A stretch of 18,574 bases of DNA, taken from the NCBI GenBank assembly GCA_030672115.1, contig DAOVGZ010000009.1, positions 1-18,574 on the forward strand, in the 5' to 3' direction. The position numbers and the translations under genes are program-made. Below are positions 1 through 7,254 of this stretch, piece after piece; positions within the stretch are counted from its first letter, which is position 1; every line of letters begins with the position of its first letter. Source of the DNA: a bacterium (GTDB lineage: Bacteria > Babelota > Babeliae > Babelales > Vermiphilaceae). A model generated the notes under the pieces. It made no database searches and was not told the origin of the DNA. It worked only from the letters and a program-made list of their open reading frames with translations.

Positions 1-391
1 ACATTAAACCAAGAGGAACAGAAAAAAAAGAAAAAAAACTTAATAATCCAACAGCTAAAACAATTTCTGGTGCCGCCAAACTGCCATAGAAAAAAACCAA
101 ACCTCGTTTTAAAAATGTTTCTGCTCCATAAAAAACAAAAAGCAATCCCATTCCAAGACAAAGTCCAACCGTTGAAAAAGCAACAATTAAAGAATTTTTT
201 AAGGCTTCTACAATCTCAACTGACTGAAAAAGTTGTTTATACCAGCGAAGTGAAAATTCTTGCCACACATGAGTATGTCCACTATTAAATGAAAACATAA
301 CCAAAACAATAATTGGTATATACATAAAAAGATATGCCATAAAAACAAAAACTGGCAAACCAAATGGAGCTACTGAACGTAGAAGTTTCAT
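1..391 (-). CDS. potC: Polyamine ABC transporter permease PotC, partial (3' end outside window)
   Basis: Second inner-membrane permease of a spermidine/putrescine-type ABC importer, working with PotA and PotB. About 130 codons are visible from an ATG at 391-389; the rest lies beyond the left edge. The N-terminus (MKLLRSVAPFGLPVFVFMAY) forms a first membrane helix, followed by a periplasmic loop containing SFNSGHTHVWQEFSLRWY, which resembles the usual PotC sequence between helix 1 and the transport core. A second helix starts in EALKNSLIVAFSTVGLCLGMG, and a later stretch reads AAPEIVLAVGLL, typical of the PotC/PotB permease core. The ATG lies one base beyond the potB TAA, so translation is probably coupled. 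The EAA loop is not in the window. Order potA-potB-potC matches the enterobacterial operon; any potD would lie further left and is not seen. Confidence 0.85.
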   Translation of the reverse strand, partial: MKLLRSVAPFGLPVFVFMAYLFMYIPIIVLVMFSFNSGHTHVWQEFSLRWYKQLFQSVEIVEALKNSLIVAFSTVGLCLGMGLLFVFYGAETFLKRGLVFFYGSLAAPEIVLAVGLLSFFSFFSVPLGLM

Positions 392-392
392 G

Positions 393-1265
393 TTACACCC
401 TATCTCGTCCAAAAAATTTTCTTAGCAATAAATTTAAAACAAAAATACTTACAAGTAATACAGCAGAACTTAAACACGTAAATGCTGCACCCAAAAAAAC
501 ATTTCTTGTTTCTAGAAAAAAATAAGAAATTAGCGAACCTACATACATTTTCTTTCCACCACCAAGCAATGCCGGAATGATAAACTCTCCAAATGAAGGT
601 ATAAAAACAAGAAAAAATCCAGTTCTAATCCCAGATGAAGACAATGGTAAAATCACTCGAAGTATAGTTTGCCATGTAGATGCTCCTAAATCTGACGATG
701 CTTCAAAAACTGATTTATTAATTTTTTCTAAGCTGCTGTAAATTGGCATAATCATAAAAGGCAAATAACAAAACAACATTACAACATAAATAGCAAATGA
801 AGAATTGAGCAAGTGAAGCGGTTGAGCAATAATTCCCAAACCAAGAAGTATAGAATTTAAAAAACCTCCTCGTTCAAGAATAAAAAACCATGCATACACT
901 TGAACAAGAAAATTTGCCCAAAAAGGCAAAACTAACAAAAAAAGCAAAAGATTACGTAAATGTTTGGTTTTAAAAACTAAAAAATACGCAACCGGATATG
1001 CAACTAAAAAGCAAAGTGTTGCATTTGTAAAAGCGAGAACTACAGAACGAAGTATAATTTTATAATAAGACGAATCAAAAAGAATTGCGTAATGACTAAA
1101 CGTAATGTTATCAAAAATTGAATAATCTAACCGATGCAAAACACTTACAGCGACAATAAAAACAATAGGGATATAAAAAAAGATAATCTGCCATAATAAC
1201 GCAGGTGCTGATAAAAAAAAATTTCGCTCCTTCAAAATAGCAGCTTTTATTCCTTTATTTTTCAT
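393..1265 (-). CDS. potB: Polyamine ABC transporter permease PotB
   Basis: Inner-membrane permease of the polyamine importer, 290 residues. I place the start at the ATG at 1265-1263 (MKNKGIKAAILKER), which overlaps the potA TGA in a four-base ATGA arrangement, the classic sign of translational coupling. A longer frame reaches 1298 but lies inside potA. About six hydrophobic helices are visible. The EAA loop that contacts the ATPase is clear near residues 188-212 (EASSDLGAS followed by TWQTILRVILPL), and the downstream FIPSFGEFIIPALLGG is characteristic of PotB/PotH proteins. The substrate (putrescine or spermidine) cannot be told from sequence. An intracellular bacterium without its own polyamine synthesis would need such an importer, but that is inference. 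Confidence 0.9.
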   Translation of the reverse strand: MKNKGIKAAILKERNFFLSAPALLWQIIFFYIPIVFIVAVSVLHRLDYSIFDNITFSHYAILFDSSYYKIILRSVVLAFTNATLCFLVAYPVAYFLVFKTKHLRNLLLFLLVLPFWANFLVQVYAWFFILERGGFLNSILLGLGIIAQPLHLLNSSFAIYVVMLFCYLPFMIMPIYSSLEKINKSVFEASSDLGASTWQTILRVILPLSSSGIRTGFFLVFIPSFGEFIIPALLGGGKKMYVGSLISYFFLETRNVFLGAAFTCLSSAVLLVSIFVLNLLLRKFFGRDRV

Positions 1266-2347
1266 TTTTCTAATAATACCACATTTTCTTTTTGCCAATA
1301 CATATGAACAACATCATCATAATCAATTATTTCTTGTGGAAAATGTTCTTCATTTTGCTCAAAAACATGAAGAATTGTTCCATCTTTTAACTTAATTAAA
1401 TATTGGGTTGACCTACCATGATAAACAATAGAATCAACAGTTCCAGTTAAATGATTCGCAAAACCTGCAAGTTCTGTTTTACTAATCTCAATTTTTTCTG
1501 GTCTTATACTCATTAAAACCTGAATACCATCATTTACCCAGGGTTTAGCTTGAGGAACTAAAATATCAAACACCCCAAGATCTTCAATTTCTATTTTTTT
1601 TGAATCTTGAACAATTGTCCCTTTTAAAATATTTGTTTTGCCAACAAAAGATGCCACAAAAGAAGAAGCAGGAAACTCATAAATTTCTTTTGGTGTTCCT
1701 ACTTGTTCAATTTCTCCATCTGAATTCATAATTGCAAGCTGATCCGCAACAGTTAACGCCTCAAATTGATCGTGCGTCACATAAACAAACGTTGTTTTAA
1801 TTTGATCTTGTAAATCTATTAGCTCTACAAGCATTTTTTCTCGAAGAGCCATATCAAGGGCAGCCAAGGGTTCATCAAGCAACAAAACATCTGGCTCATT
1901 AACAATAGCCCTTGCGAGGGCTACACGTTGCTGTTGACCACCAGAAAGCTGATCTATAGATTTATAAATCTGTTTTTCCAGATGAACTGCTTTTAAAACT
2001 TTAATAACTTTTTGTTCAACAATATCTTTTGAAACATTTTTAAGATTAAGACTGTAAGCAACGTTATCAAAAACATTAAAATGTGGAAACAATGCGTAAT
2101 TTTGAAATACCGTGTTAACGCGTCGTTCATTAATAGGAATATTGGTAATATTTGTACTACCCAAATGAATTGTTCCACCATCTGCTTTTTCAAAGCCACC
2201 AATGAGTCTCAGTAGCGTTGTTTTTCCACTTCCACTTGGACCAAGCAAAGCAAAAAAAGAACCACTTGGTATTGTAAGGTTGATGCCATCAAGGATAAGC
2301 TCACCTTCAAACCGTTTTTTTATATTTTTTAATCTAATTTCTCTCAT
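1262..2347 (-). CDS. potA: Polyamine ABC transporter ATP-binding protein PotA
   Basis: ATPase subunit that powers the PotB/PotC channel from the cytoplasmic face; 361 residues, close to the usual 370-380. All ABC motifs are intact: Walker A GPSGSGKT at residues 36-43, Q-loop glutamine at about 82, signature LSGGQ at 134-138, Walker B VLLLDEP near 154-160, and the switch histidine in VTHDQ at about 192. Residues from about 240 to the end form the C-terminal regulatory (TOBE-like) region found in PotA/MalK-type ATPases. The ATG lies inside the last codons of the upstream membrane protein gene (14-base overlap). There is no strong Shine-Dalgarno sequence beyond an AAGG about 12 bases upstream, so coupling to that gene is likely. 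The family could also be called FbpC/PotG-like, but the neighbouring permeases favour PotA. Confidence 0.92.
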   Translation of the reverse strand: MREIRLKNIKKRFEGELILDGINLTIPSGSFFALLGPSGSGKTTLLRLIGGFEKADGGTIHLGSTNITNIPINERRVNTVFQNYALFPHFNVFDNVAYSLNLKNVSKDIVEQKVIKVLKAVHLEKQIYKSIDQLSGGQQQRVALARAIVNEPDVLLLDEPLAALDMALREKMLVELIDLQDQIKTTFVYVTHDQFEALTVADQLAIMNSDGEIEQVGTPKEIYEFPASSFVASFVGKTNILKGTIVQDSKKIEIEDLGVFDILVPQAKPWVNDGIQVLMSIRPEKIEISKTELAGFANHLTGTVDSIVYHGRSTQYLIKLKDGTILHVFEQNEEHFPQEIIDYDDVVHMYWQKENVVLLEK

Positions 2348-3038
2348 TTTTTTTGTCAGCCTTCGCAGCCGCTATCGGAATTACAACATCAGACAACGTA
2401 CATGGTATCACTACCGCAACAACTAAAAATAAAAACACCATTCCAATGGAACTGTACCAATGTACCATACCATGGGAAACCAAATAAAAGGTAGAAGCAA
2501 AAGAACTAATTAAAATATGGAAAAAATGGGAAAAAACGGAATAAAATCCGTTACTTATTTTATGATATTTCCCCATAATTACACCATTTAAAATACCAAT
2601 TCCCAAAAATGGCAAAACATTTTTAAGCTCCGATAAAAAACAAAGATGAAAATGCATATCAACACCAAGCATTCGCCCACCTAAATAAGGCAAAACAGCA
2701 TCTGATGTCGTACAAAAAATAATGGTAGTAACAATACCAACCAAAATTCCTCGAAGTGTATTTTGAGAATATCTAAAAAATGCAATTAATGTTCCGGTTG
2801 TTGCAAATACAATATGCAAAAAATGAAAACTATGAAATAAAATACTTGCACCACCGGACTGCAATTGAGGATCCCAAACGTGATACGTCAAATAGGTTGT
2901 AAAACTTAAAACAGATAAAGATAATGCTACCGAAAAAATAGCATATGGAAAATGACAAATAAGTTCATCTAAAATTGAGTTTCCATGCTTATGATCATGA
3001 GCATGATCATTACTAGAACAACAACCACTTTTTTTCAT
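2334..3038 (-). CDS. His-rich six-helix membrane protein with two homologous halves, function unknown
   Basis: I do not recognise a named family. The protein has 234 residues. Its N-terminal tail carries Cys6-Cys7 and HAHDHKHG (12-19), a likely soft-metal or zinc-binding segment. About six membrane helices follow (roughly 30-50, 66-88, 97-117, 140-157, 168-188, 196-218). The two halves look related: FHSFHFLHIVFATTGTL at 68-84 resembles FSHFFHILISSFASTF at 169-184, and CTTSDAVLP (109-117) resembles CTLSDVVIP (213-221). Such pseudo-symmetry is typical of transporters. It is first in the operon, overlaps potA by 14 bases and has a strong Shine-Dalgarno (GAGGGGG) before its ATG. A metal or cation transporter is my inference; co-function with the polyamine importer is also possible. 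Confidence 0.75.
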   Translation of the reverse strand: MKKSGCCSSNDHAHDHKHGNSILDELICHFPYAIFSVALSLSVLSFTTYLTYHVWDPQLQSGGASILFHSFHFLHIVFATTGTLIAFFRYSQNTLRGILVGIVTTIIFCTTSDAVLPYLGGRMLGVDMHFHLCFLSELKNVLPFLGIGILNGVIMGKYHKISNGFYSVFSHFFHILISSFASTFYLVSHGMVHWYSSIGMVFLFLVVAVVIPCTLSDVVIPIAAAKADKKNERN

Positions 3039-3176
3039 AGAAAATCCCCCTCGTAGACCTTATAATAATAGATAAGCTTTTATATTAAACATTTTTAAAT
3101 AGAAATCAAAATATTGTAACGTGAAAAATGATAATCTCTCTTAAAGCAATAAAAAACGATCAAACAAAAAACAAAA

Positions 3177-3266
3177 TGGTGCCGAGAACCGGAGTCGAAC
3201 CGGCACAGTGACAAATGCACCACAAGGACCTGAACCTTGCGCGTCTACCAGTTCCGCCATCTCGGC
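3177..3266 (-). tRNA. tRNA-Leu (anticodon CAG)
   Basis: Reads from 3266 down. The acceptor stem GCCGAGA pairs with TCTCGGC, the anticodon stem CAAGG/CCTTG encloses the loop TTCAGGT (anticodon CAG), a long variable arm follows as expected of a class II tRNA, and the T-arm loop is TTCGACT. The discriminator is A and CCA is encoded (3177-3179). It lies 53 bases downstream of the alpha/beta hydrolase stop and may share its transcript. The DNA after CCA is T-rich. Confidence 0.97.
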
Positions 3267-3291
3267 ACATAAAAAATTGATTATTAAATTC

Positions 3292-3312
3292 TATGGCCAA
3301 ACAACCTAAAAA
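3292..3312 (-). repeat. Short remnant matching the hydrolase-copy 5' region (see 4450-4470)
   Basis: These 21 bases match 4450-4470 with one mismatch (tatggccaaacaacctaaaa against tatggctaaacaacctaaaa, then one more a). At 4450-4470 the sequence encodes FLGCLAI of the decayed hydrolase N-terminus. Here it sits just past the stop of the intact hydrolase, where another tandem copy would begin. It may be the last trace of a third copy, but the match is short and AT-rich. Confidence 0.45.
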
Positions 3313-3319
3313 GCAAAAA

Positions 3320-4228
3320 TCACAATACCGTCTGTAAAAATTCAGCGATACGCTGCATATACTCTTTTTTATGATCTCTATAAATTTTTCCATGAAACGC
3401 GTTGTCAACAATCCAAAGTTTCTTTTGCTCAACCGCAGATTCATATAATAACTGCGCATGTTTAACCGGCGTAATAGTATCATCTCTTGAATGAACAATA
3501 AAAATAGGACAATCAATTAAATCAATAAACTCTGCCGGGTTATGCTTTAATACAGAAAAATTTGCAAAAAAATCAAAAAAATATACAGCCAAATACATAA
3601 ACGGAAATTTCGGCAATCCAGTTCGCTTTGTAAAAAGTTGATTCATCTGTTCAGAAAAAATAGCAAACGAAGAATCTGAAATTAACGCACAAAAAGGAAC
3701 TCCATCTGCAGCTGCCGTAATTAAACTTGCTGCCCCCATAGAAACGCCAAAACCATAAGTTGGCAAACTCTTTGTTTTTTCATGATTGCTTAAAAAAGAA
3801 ACAGCCGCACGAATATCATTTTTTTCTTTATAACCAACAGTAATCAAATCACCACCACTTTGACCATGACCTCTAAAATCAATTAATAAAAGATTATCTT
3901 TATTAAACATATCTACAAAAGGAAGACAATACTCCTTAGATCTTGTATATCCATGGCACAAGAGCAAATTTCTTTTTGCATTTTTACGAAGAATCAACAT
4001 CCCAGAAATGTTAACTCCATCTTTTGTCGTAAAATTAACCTGAATAGCATGATGCTTTGATTTTAAAATCTCATTATTTTTTTCAATAAACACTAATGCT
4101 TTTTTTGGATAAGAAACAGGATAGGTGATTTGCGCCATAACACGATATGCTAAAAACAAACAAATTAAAAAAGAAAAAAAAATTGTGGCTACACACAACA
4201 ACAAAAGTCGTTTTATTGATCGCTTCAT
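3320..4228 (-). CDS. Membrane-anchored alpha/beta hydrolase
   Basis: Serine hydrolase of the alpha/beta fold, 302 residues, probably tethered to the inner membrane by a single N-terminal helix (residues 8-30) with the catalytic domain outside the cytoplasm. The oxyanion-side motif LLCHGYTRSK starts near residue 89, LLLIDFRGHGQSGGD spans 113-127, the nucleophile elbow is GVSMG (Ser163), the acid is probably Asp250 in HSRDDTITP, and the histidine is probably His279 in NAFHGK. All three catalytic residues are therefore present. It resembles the YqkD/BEM46-like group; the substrate (ester, lipid or peptide) is unknown. The ATG at 4228 is preceded by AGGAGC at good spacing. It is the intact member of a duplicated pair: a decayed copy lies at 4330-4508, and a copied HIT-gene tail sits directly upstream. 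Confidence 0.85.
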   Translation of the reverse strand: MKRSIKRLLLLCVATIFFSFLICLFLAYRVMAQITYPVSYPKKALVFIEKNNEILKSKHHAIQVNFTTKDGVNISGMLILRKNAKRNLLLCHGYTRSKEYCLPFVDMFNKDNLLLIDFRGHGQSGGDLITVGYKEKNDIRAAVSFLSNHEKTKSLPTYGFGVSMGAASLITAAADGVPFCALISDSSFAIFSEQMNQLFTKRTGLPKFPFMYLAVYFFDFFANFSVLKHNPAEFIDLIDCPIFIVHSRDDTITPVKHAQLLYESAVEQKKLWIVDNAFHGKIYRDHKKEYMQRIAEFLQTVL

Positions 4229-4241
4229 TATAAAAATGCTC

Positions 4242-4281
4242 CTAAAAATCAGCCATTACCTTTCCAGACAAAAAATGACAA
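4242..4281 (-). repeat. Copied 3' tail of the HIT gene in front of the intact hydrolase
   Basis: Read on the minus strand, this segment encodes CHFLSGKVMADF-like residues and a TAG, matching the true end of the HIT gene (HFLSGKVMNDF, TAG) at 4508-4545. Homology continues through ATTTTTAGG-G into the hydrolase leader in both places. It is not expressed as a HIT protein because only the tail is present. This marks the junction of a tandem duplication whose unit was the HIT tail plus the hydrolase. Confidence 0.8.
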
Positions 4282-4295
4282 CTTCATTTTTTGTC
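4267..4295. repeat. Perfect 12-bp inverted repeat
   Basis: GACAAAAAATGA (4267-4278) and TCATTTTTTGTC (4284-4295) are exact reverse complements around a 5-base loop (CAACT). It lies at the upstream edge of the copied HIT tail. Neither strand has a clean T-run after the stem, so it is a weak terminator candidate; it may equally be a fold-back left by the rearrangement. Confidence 0.55.
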
Positions 4296-4329
4296 GTAAA
4301 ACGCATCTGACAAACATAATATTTTAAAT

Positions 4330-4508
4330 TCAAGATTTTATTATTTTTTTAATTAGTACTGATACTTTTTTGGAATAAGAAAGAGGATATGTAATAAGTG
4401 CCACAACAAAATATACCAAATACATACAAATCAAAAAAGAAAAAGAAATTATGGCTAAACAACCTAAAAAAAATCGTTTTATAAATTGTTCTATTATAAA
4501 AACACCCC
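4330..4508 (-). pseudogene. Decayed N-terminal copy of the alpha/beta hydrolase
   Basis: The minus strand encodes FLGCLAIISFSFLICMYLVY and then ALITYPLSYSKKVSVLIKK, closely matching the intact neighbour (CVATIFFSFLICLFLAYRVM, QITYPVSYPKKALVFIEK). Only the membrane anchor and about ten further residues remain, and no catalytic domain follows. The position equivalent to the neighbour's ATG reads ATA here (ATAATA instead of ATAATG), and the AGGAG ribosome site has become AGGGG. A frame opened by an ATG at 4518-4516 would overlap the HIT stop and is probably not a real start. The copy stands directly downstream of the HIT gene, so it is likely the original position and the intact gene is the duplicate. 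Confidence 0.75.
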
Positions 4509-4849
4509 TAAAAATCATTCATTACCTTTCCAGATAAAAAATGACAATGCATATGAAAAACACTTTGTCCTGCCTGTGCGCCATTATTCATAATAAGCCT
4601 AAAGGACTGATCGCCTGATAATTTTTGAGAAAGTTTTTTGGCCATCAACATCATTTTTGCAATGTAGCGACTATTTTCTTCTTGTAAATCTTGAATGTTT
4701 TTAATATGAATTTTTGGAATAATTAGATAATGAATAGGTGCTTTTGGATGAATATCTTTAATGACAAGAATGTCATCATTTTGATCAACAACAGTAGCTG
4801 AAATATCGCCAGAAATAATTTTGCAAAAAAGACAATCATGTGAACTCAT
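4508..4849 (-). CDS. HIT-family nucleotide hydrolase (HinT-like)
   Basis: Small cytoplasmic nucleotide-binding protein of the histidine-triad superfamily, 113 residues from the ATG at 4849 (MSSHDCLFCKIISGD). A longer frame starting with TTG at 4912 lacks support. HinT-type enzymes hydrolyse purine nucleoside phosphoramidates such as AMP-lysine. The triad HMHCHF is at residues 99-104, preceded by QAGQSVF as in typical HinT proteins. Cys6 and Cys9 (CLFC) resemble the zinc-binding pair of many bacterial HIT proteins. The IIPKIHIKNIQDL segment (43-55) is also standard. The gene follows tRNA-Leu(CAA) by about 95 bases and may be read from the same promoter. Its last bases were copied in front of the downstream hydrolase. 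Confidence 0.92.
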   Translation of the reverse strand: MSSHDCLFCKIISGDISATVVDQNDDILVIKDIHPKAPIHYLIIPKIHIKNIQDLQEENSRYIAKMMLMAKKLSQKLSGDQSFRLIMNNGAQAGQSVFHMHCHFLSGKVMNDF

Positions 4850-4944
4850 ATACTTTTTCTCTAGTTTGATTAAATCAAAAAACTTTATTCTGTGATCTAT
4901 AGATTCAACCAATAGCCTTTTGTATAAAAAGCTTTGAGGGAAAT

Positions 4945-5031
4945 TGGTACCGAGGGTCGGACTCGAACCGACATGATATTGCTACCGCGGGATTTTGAGT
5001 CCCGTGCGTCTACCAATTCCGCCACCCCGGC
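4945..5031 (-). tRNA. tRNA-Leu (anticodon CAA)
   Basis: Reads from 5031 down. The acceptor stem GCCGGGG pairs with CCTCGGT (two G-U pairs), the anticodon stem CGGGA/TCCCG encloses CTCAAAA (anticodon CAA), a long variable arm is present, and the T-loop is TTCGAGT. The discriminator is A and CCA is encoded at 4945-4947. A near-consensus promoter lies just upstream at 5059-5087. Confidence 0.97.
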
Positions 5032-5058
5032 ATACCAAGAAATTTCAATACAATAATA

Positions 5059-5087
5059 ATTGTAACCAAAAAGGAGTCAATCGTCAA
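5059..5087 (-). promoter_or_regulatory. Sigma-70-type promoter for tRNA-Leu(CAA)
   Basis: On the minus strand TTGACG (5087-5082), a 17-base spacer and TACAAT (5064-5059) match the -35/-10 consensus well. The tRNA begins 28 bases downstream. The HIT gene and the hydrolase on the same strand could be read through from here. Confidence 0.7.
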
Positions 5088-5115
5088 AAAGAAAGCAATT
5101 ATTCTTATTCATTAC

Positions 5116-5147
5116 AACAGTAAAAACAATCTTTATATTTTACTGTT
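5116..5147. terminator. Possible terminator hairpin between the secreted-protein gene and tRNA-Leu(CAA)
   Basis: AACAGTAAAA (5116-5125) and TTTTACTGTT (5138-5147) are exact reverse complements around a 12-base loop. It lies after the 5182-5556 gene and before the next promoter, where a terminator is expected. The stem is AT-rich and lacks a separate T-run, so this is a candidate only. Confidence 0.4.
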
Positions 5148-5181
5148 ATGTTTAATCGATCTTATCTTTCTGCCTACCATC

Positions 5182-5556
5182 TCAAGCTTTTTTTTTCTTC
5201 TTGAACATTTGATCTTTATCTAAAGCTACCTTTTTTAAAAGATTTTCAAGATCATTTTCAAGCATCGATGGCTTTGACCGCTCTTTTTTATAAAACGTTT
5301 GCATAACCTTAATTTCTTTTTCTAAAGAATCAGCCTTTTTTAAAAAAAACTTTATAAGTACTTCTTTAAAAGAGTTTTTTGTGTTTTCAGCTTCATAAAA
5401 AATTTCTTTATATTCTTTAAGAGAATTTCTTTTGTCTTGAATAGAAATTATTTTTTTTAAATCTTCAAAGTTAAGAATAGGTCTTTTCTGCTTTTTTAAC
5501 ATTCCAAAACTTATAATTGAACTAAAAAGCAAAATAAAAAATAAATACTTCTTCAC
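5182..5556 (-). CDS. Small exported coiled-coil protein, function unknown
   Basis: Not recognised; 124 residues. A short signal peptide (MKKYLFFILLFSSIISFG, about residues 1-18) suggests export. The rest is charged and mostly helical, with KKADSLEKEIKVMQ and LENDLENLLKKVALDKDQ stretches that could form coiled coils, and it ends in a lysine run. The start is GTG at 5556, supported by GAAGGAG six bases upstream; no ATG start is available nearby. It follows the GspF/PilC gene by only 29 bases and is probably its operon partner. An accessory envelope protein of the secretion or pilus system is possible, but nothing in the sequence proves it. Confidence 0.65.
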   Translation of the reverse strand: MKKYLFFILLFSSIISFGMLKKQKRPILNFEDLKKIISIQDKRNSLKEYKEIFYEAENTKNSFKEVLIKFFLKKADSLEKEIKVMQTFYKKERSKPSMLENDLENLLKKVALDKDQMFKKKKKA

Positions 5557-5585
5557 AAAAACTCCTTCAAGATAATATATTGAAA

Positions 5586-6782
5586 CTAAATTACGTTTGC
5601 CAAATTAAACACAGGAAGATAAATTGCAAAAACTAACAACGTAATTAACAATCCAAGAACAATCATCAAAAGTGGCTGAAAAATAGTTGTAAAAAACGCA
5701 ATAGAACGGTTTACTTTTTCTTGATAAATGTCTGCACCTTTTTTTAGCATCGGACCAAGATTCCCTGATTCTTCTCCAACTTTTGCCAATGCAATTAAAT
5801 CATCTTCAAAAAATGAACTGGGAATACCTTTCATAGACTGACTTAATAACATTCCCGCAGCAACATCTTCTTGAAGCTGATCAACATGCTTTTTCAATAC
5901 ACTATTTTTAATTGATTTATTAGAAATATTCATCGACTTTAACAGTCGAACTCCGCTACCAAATAACATAGAAACAGAGTGCAAAAAATAAACTAACGAA
6001 CTATTTTTAATAAGATCTCCAAGCCAAGGTACGTGCATAATAAAACGATCAAACGTTTCTTTTCCTTGAATAGTCTTGAAGTACAATCGAATAGCAACAA
6101 CAAGAATAATAATTCCAACCAAAACCCAAAGCACAGTACCACTACGTAGCGCTTCACTTATAGAAACAACAATTTTTGTGATTGGCGGCAACTCTTTATT
6201 CATAGATGAAAACATCGCTTGAAATCGAGGAATAATAACAACAAAAATAACCGTTGCTATCAACAAAAAAAATCCAAACGTTATACAAGGAATAAGTGCA
6301 AGCGATTTCAGTTTCTTTTTAAATATTCTGGCTGCATCTAAATAATCACACAGTTGCTCAAGAGCATAATGTAACCGCCCTGTTTCTTGCCCAATTCGTA
6401 TCATTTTAATTGTTAAAAAATCAAAAACCTCCGGATGATCTTCCAAAGCCTTACTTAACGTTAATCCCTCTAAAACAGATGAAGTAACAGAACAAATAAT
6501 CGTTCGCAACCGAATATTACCAATAATTTTACTTAAAATATGCAGTCCCTGAGGGACCATAACACCTGCACGCAACAACACCGATAACTGCCTAAAAAAA
6601 TCTATTTTTTCAGCAAGACCTATTGAACTAAAAAGAAGTAATGGCTTTAAGTCAGAACAAGAAAGCATTGCGATTTCACGATCAAACAAAAAACCATCCA
6701 ACTCTTTTTTTGATCGCGCAAACATTTTACCAGAACAACCATCTCCAGAAATATCAATCCCTCGCCATTTAAAATACGGCAT
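5586..6782 (-). CDS. gspF: Type II secretion/type IV pilus inner-membrane platform protein (GspF/PilC family)
   Basis: Polytopic inner-membrane platform protein that couples the cytoplasmic assembly ATPase to pilin or pseudopilin extrusion; 398 residues, the usual length. Two copies of the T2SF domain are visible, roughly residues 58-180 and 262-385, each carrying the family glycine/glutamate motif: GQETGRL at 131-137 and GEESGNL at 336-342. Membrane helices lie near 163-185, 217-232 and 365-390. The short N-terminal domain (FKWRGIDISG) is typical. The start ATG is preceded by AGGGGAGAGGGT. The symbol is given at family level: sequence alone does not separate GspF from PilC, and no ATPase, secretin or pilin gene is in the window. 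It lies 18 bases after the DUF167 gene. Confidence 0.88.
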   Translation of the reverse strand: MPYFKWRGIDISGDGCSGKMFARSKKELDGFLFDREIAMLSCSDLKPLLLFSSIGLAEKIDFFRQLSVLLRAGVMVPQGLHILSKIIGNIRLRTIICSVTSSVLEGLTLSKALEDHPEVFDFLTIKMIRIGQETGRLHYALEQLCDYLDAARIFKKKLKSLALIPCITFGFFLLIATVIFVVIIPRFQAMFSSMNKELPPITKIVVSISEALRSGTVLWVLVGIIILVVAIRLYFKTIQGKETFDRFIMHVPWLGDLIKNSSLVYFLHSVSMLFGSGVRLLKSMNISNKSIKNSVLKKHVDQLQEDVAAGMLLSQSMKGIPSSFFEDDLIALAKVGEESGNLGPMLKKGADIYQEKVNRSIAFFTTIFQPLLMIVLGLLITLLVFAIYLPVFNLANVI

Positions 6783-6800
6783 ACCCTCTCCCCTTAATAA

Positions 6801-7091
6801 TTACTCAAATAATGATTGTTGCCTTTCTATGCCCAACGCTACAAGCAATCTTTCAAATGAAAGATCACAATTTACTGAAATTCTTTTTTTTCTACTGGCT
6901 GCACCAAAAACAATCGAAATATCTTGCTGTGTCAAAGACAAGGCCTTAGCAACAAGTTTAATTAACTCTTTATTTGCAAGACCTCGTTCAGGCGGACTTT
7001 TCAGGTAACATTTTATTGTTCCCGATTTATCCAGCATCCACTTATTACGCCCAGAACGAGGAACAACTTTTACATCAAAAACAAACGACAT
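6801..7091 (-). CDS. DUF167/YggU-family protein
   Basis: Small conserved protein of unknown biochemical role, 96 residues from the ATG at 7091 (MSFVFDVKVVPRSGRNKW). An upstream TTG at 7097 adds two residues and has no better ribosome site. The family pattern is clear: VKVVPRSGRNK near the start, IKCYLKSPPERGLANKELIKLVAK in the middle (the family usually has an AP-G-AN-L pattern here), and IVFGAASRKKRISV toward the end. The family is commonly encoded beside membrane or cell-division genes. It is first in the presumed operon with the GspF/PilC gene and the small exported protein. Confidence 0.85.
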   Translation of the reverse strand: MSFVFDVKVVPRSGRNKWMLDKSGTIKCYLKSPPERGLANKELIKLVAKALSLTQQDISIVFGAASRKKRISVNCDLSFERLLVALGIERQQSLFE

Positions 7092-7097
7092 ATTCAA

Positions 7098-7254
7098 CTT
7101 TCTTGCTTGTATTTATATAATTCTTACGCCATTGAACGACTGTATCGATATACACTGTACAAAAAATAACAATGAAAAGTTGAGTATTTTTCGATAAATC
7201 CTTGCATTAACTGTCAAATATTTTATTCTTTTTGTACAAGTCTTTGATATTAGT
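7098..7254. other. Intergenic spacer between divergent transcription units
   Basis: This 157-base AT-rich spacer should hold the promoters of the minus-strand DUF167 operon and the plus-strand tRNA-Ser(GCT). On the minus strand a perfect TTGACA occurs at 7217-7212, but no good -10 box lies at the right distance. No gene or repeat is seen. Confidence 0.5.

Noticed and set aside
70..288. Plus-strand open frame near the left edge
   Set aside because: It is antisense to potC, which has clear family similarity.
3160..3516. Minus-strand open frame of 118 codons
   Set aside because: It runs through tRNA-Leu(CAG) and the 3' end of the alpha/beta hydrolase in another frame. Only its FLGCLAI stretch has meaning, as a repeat remnant.
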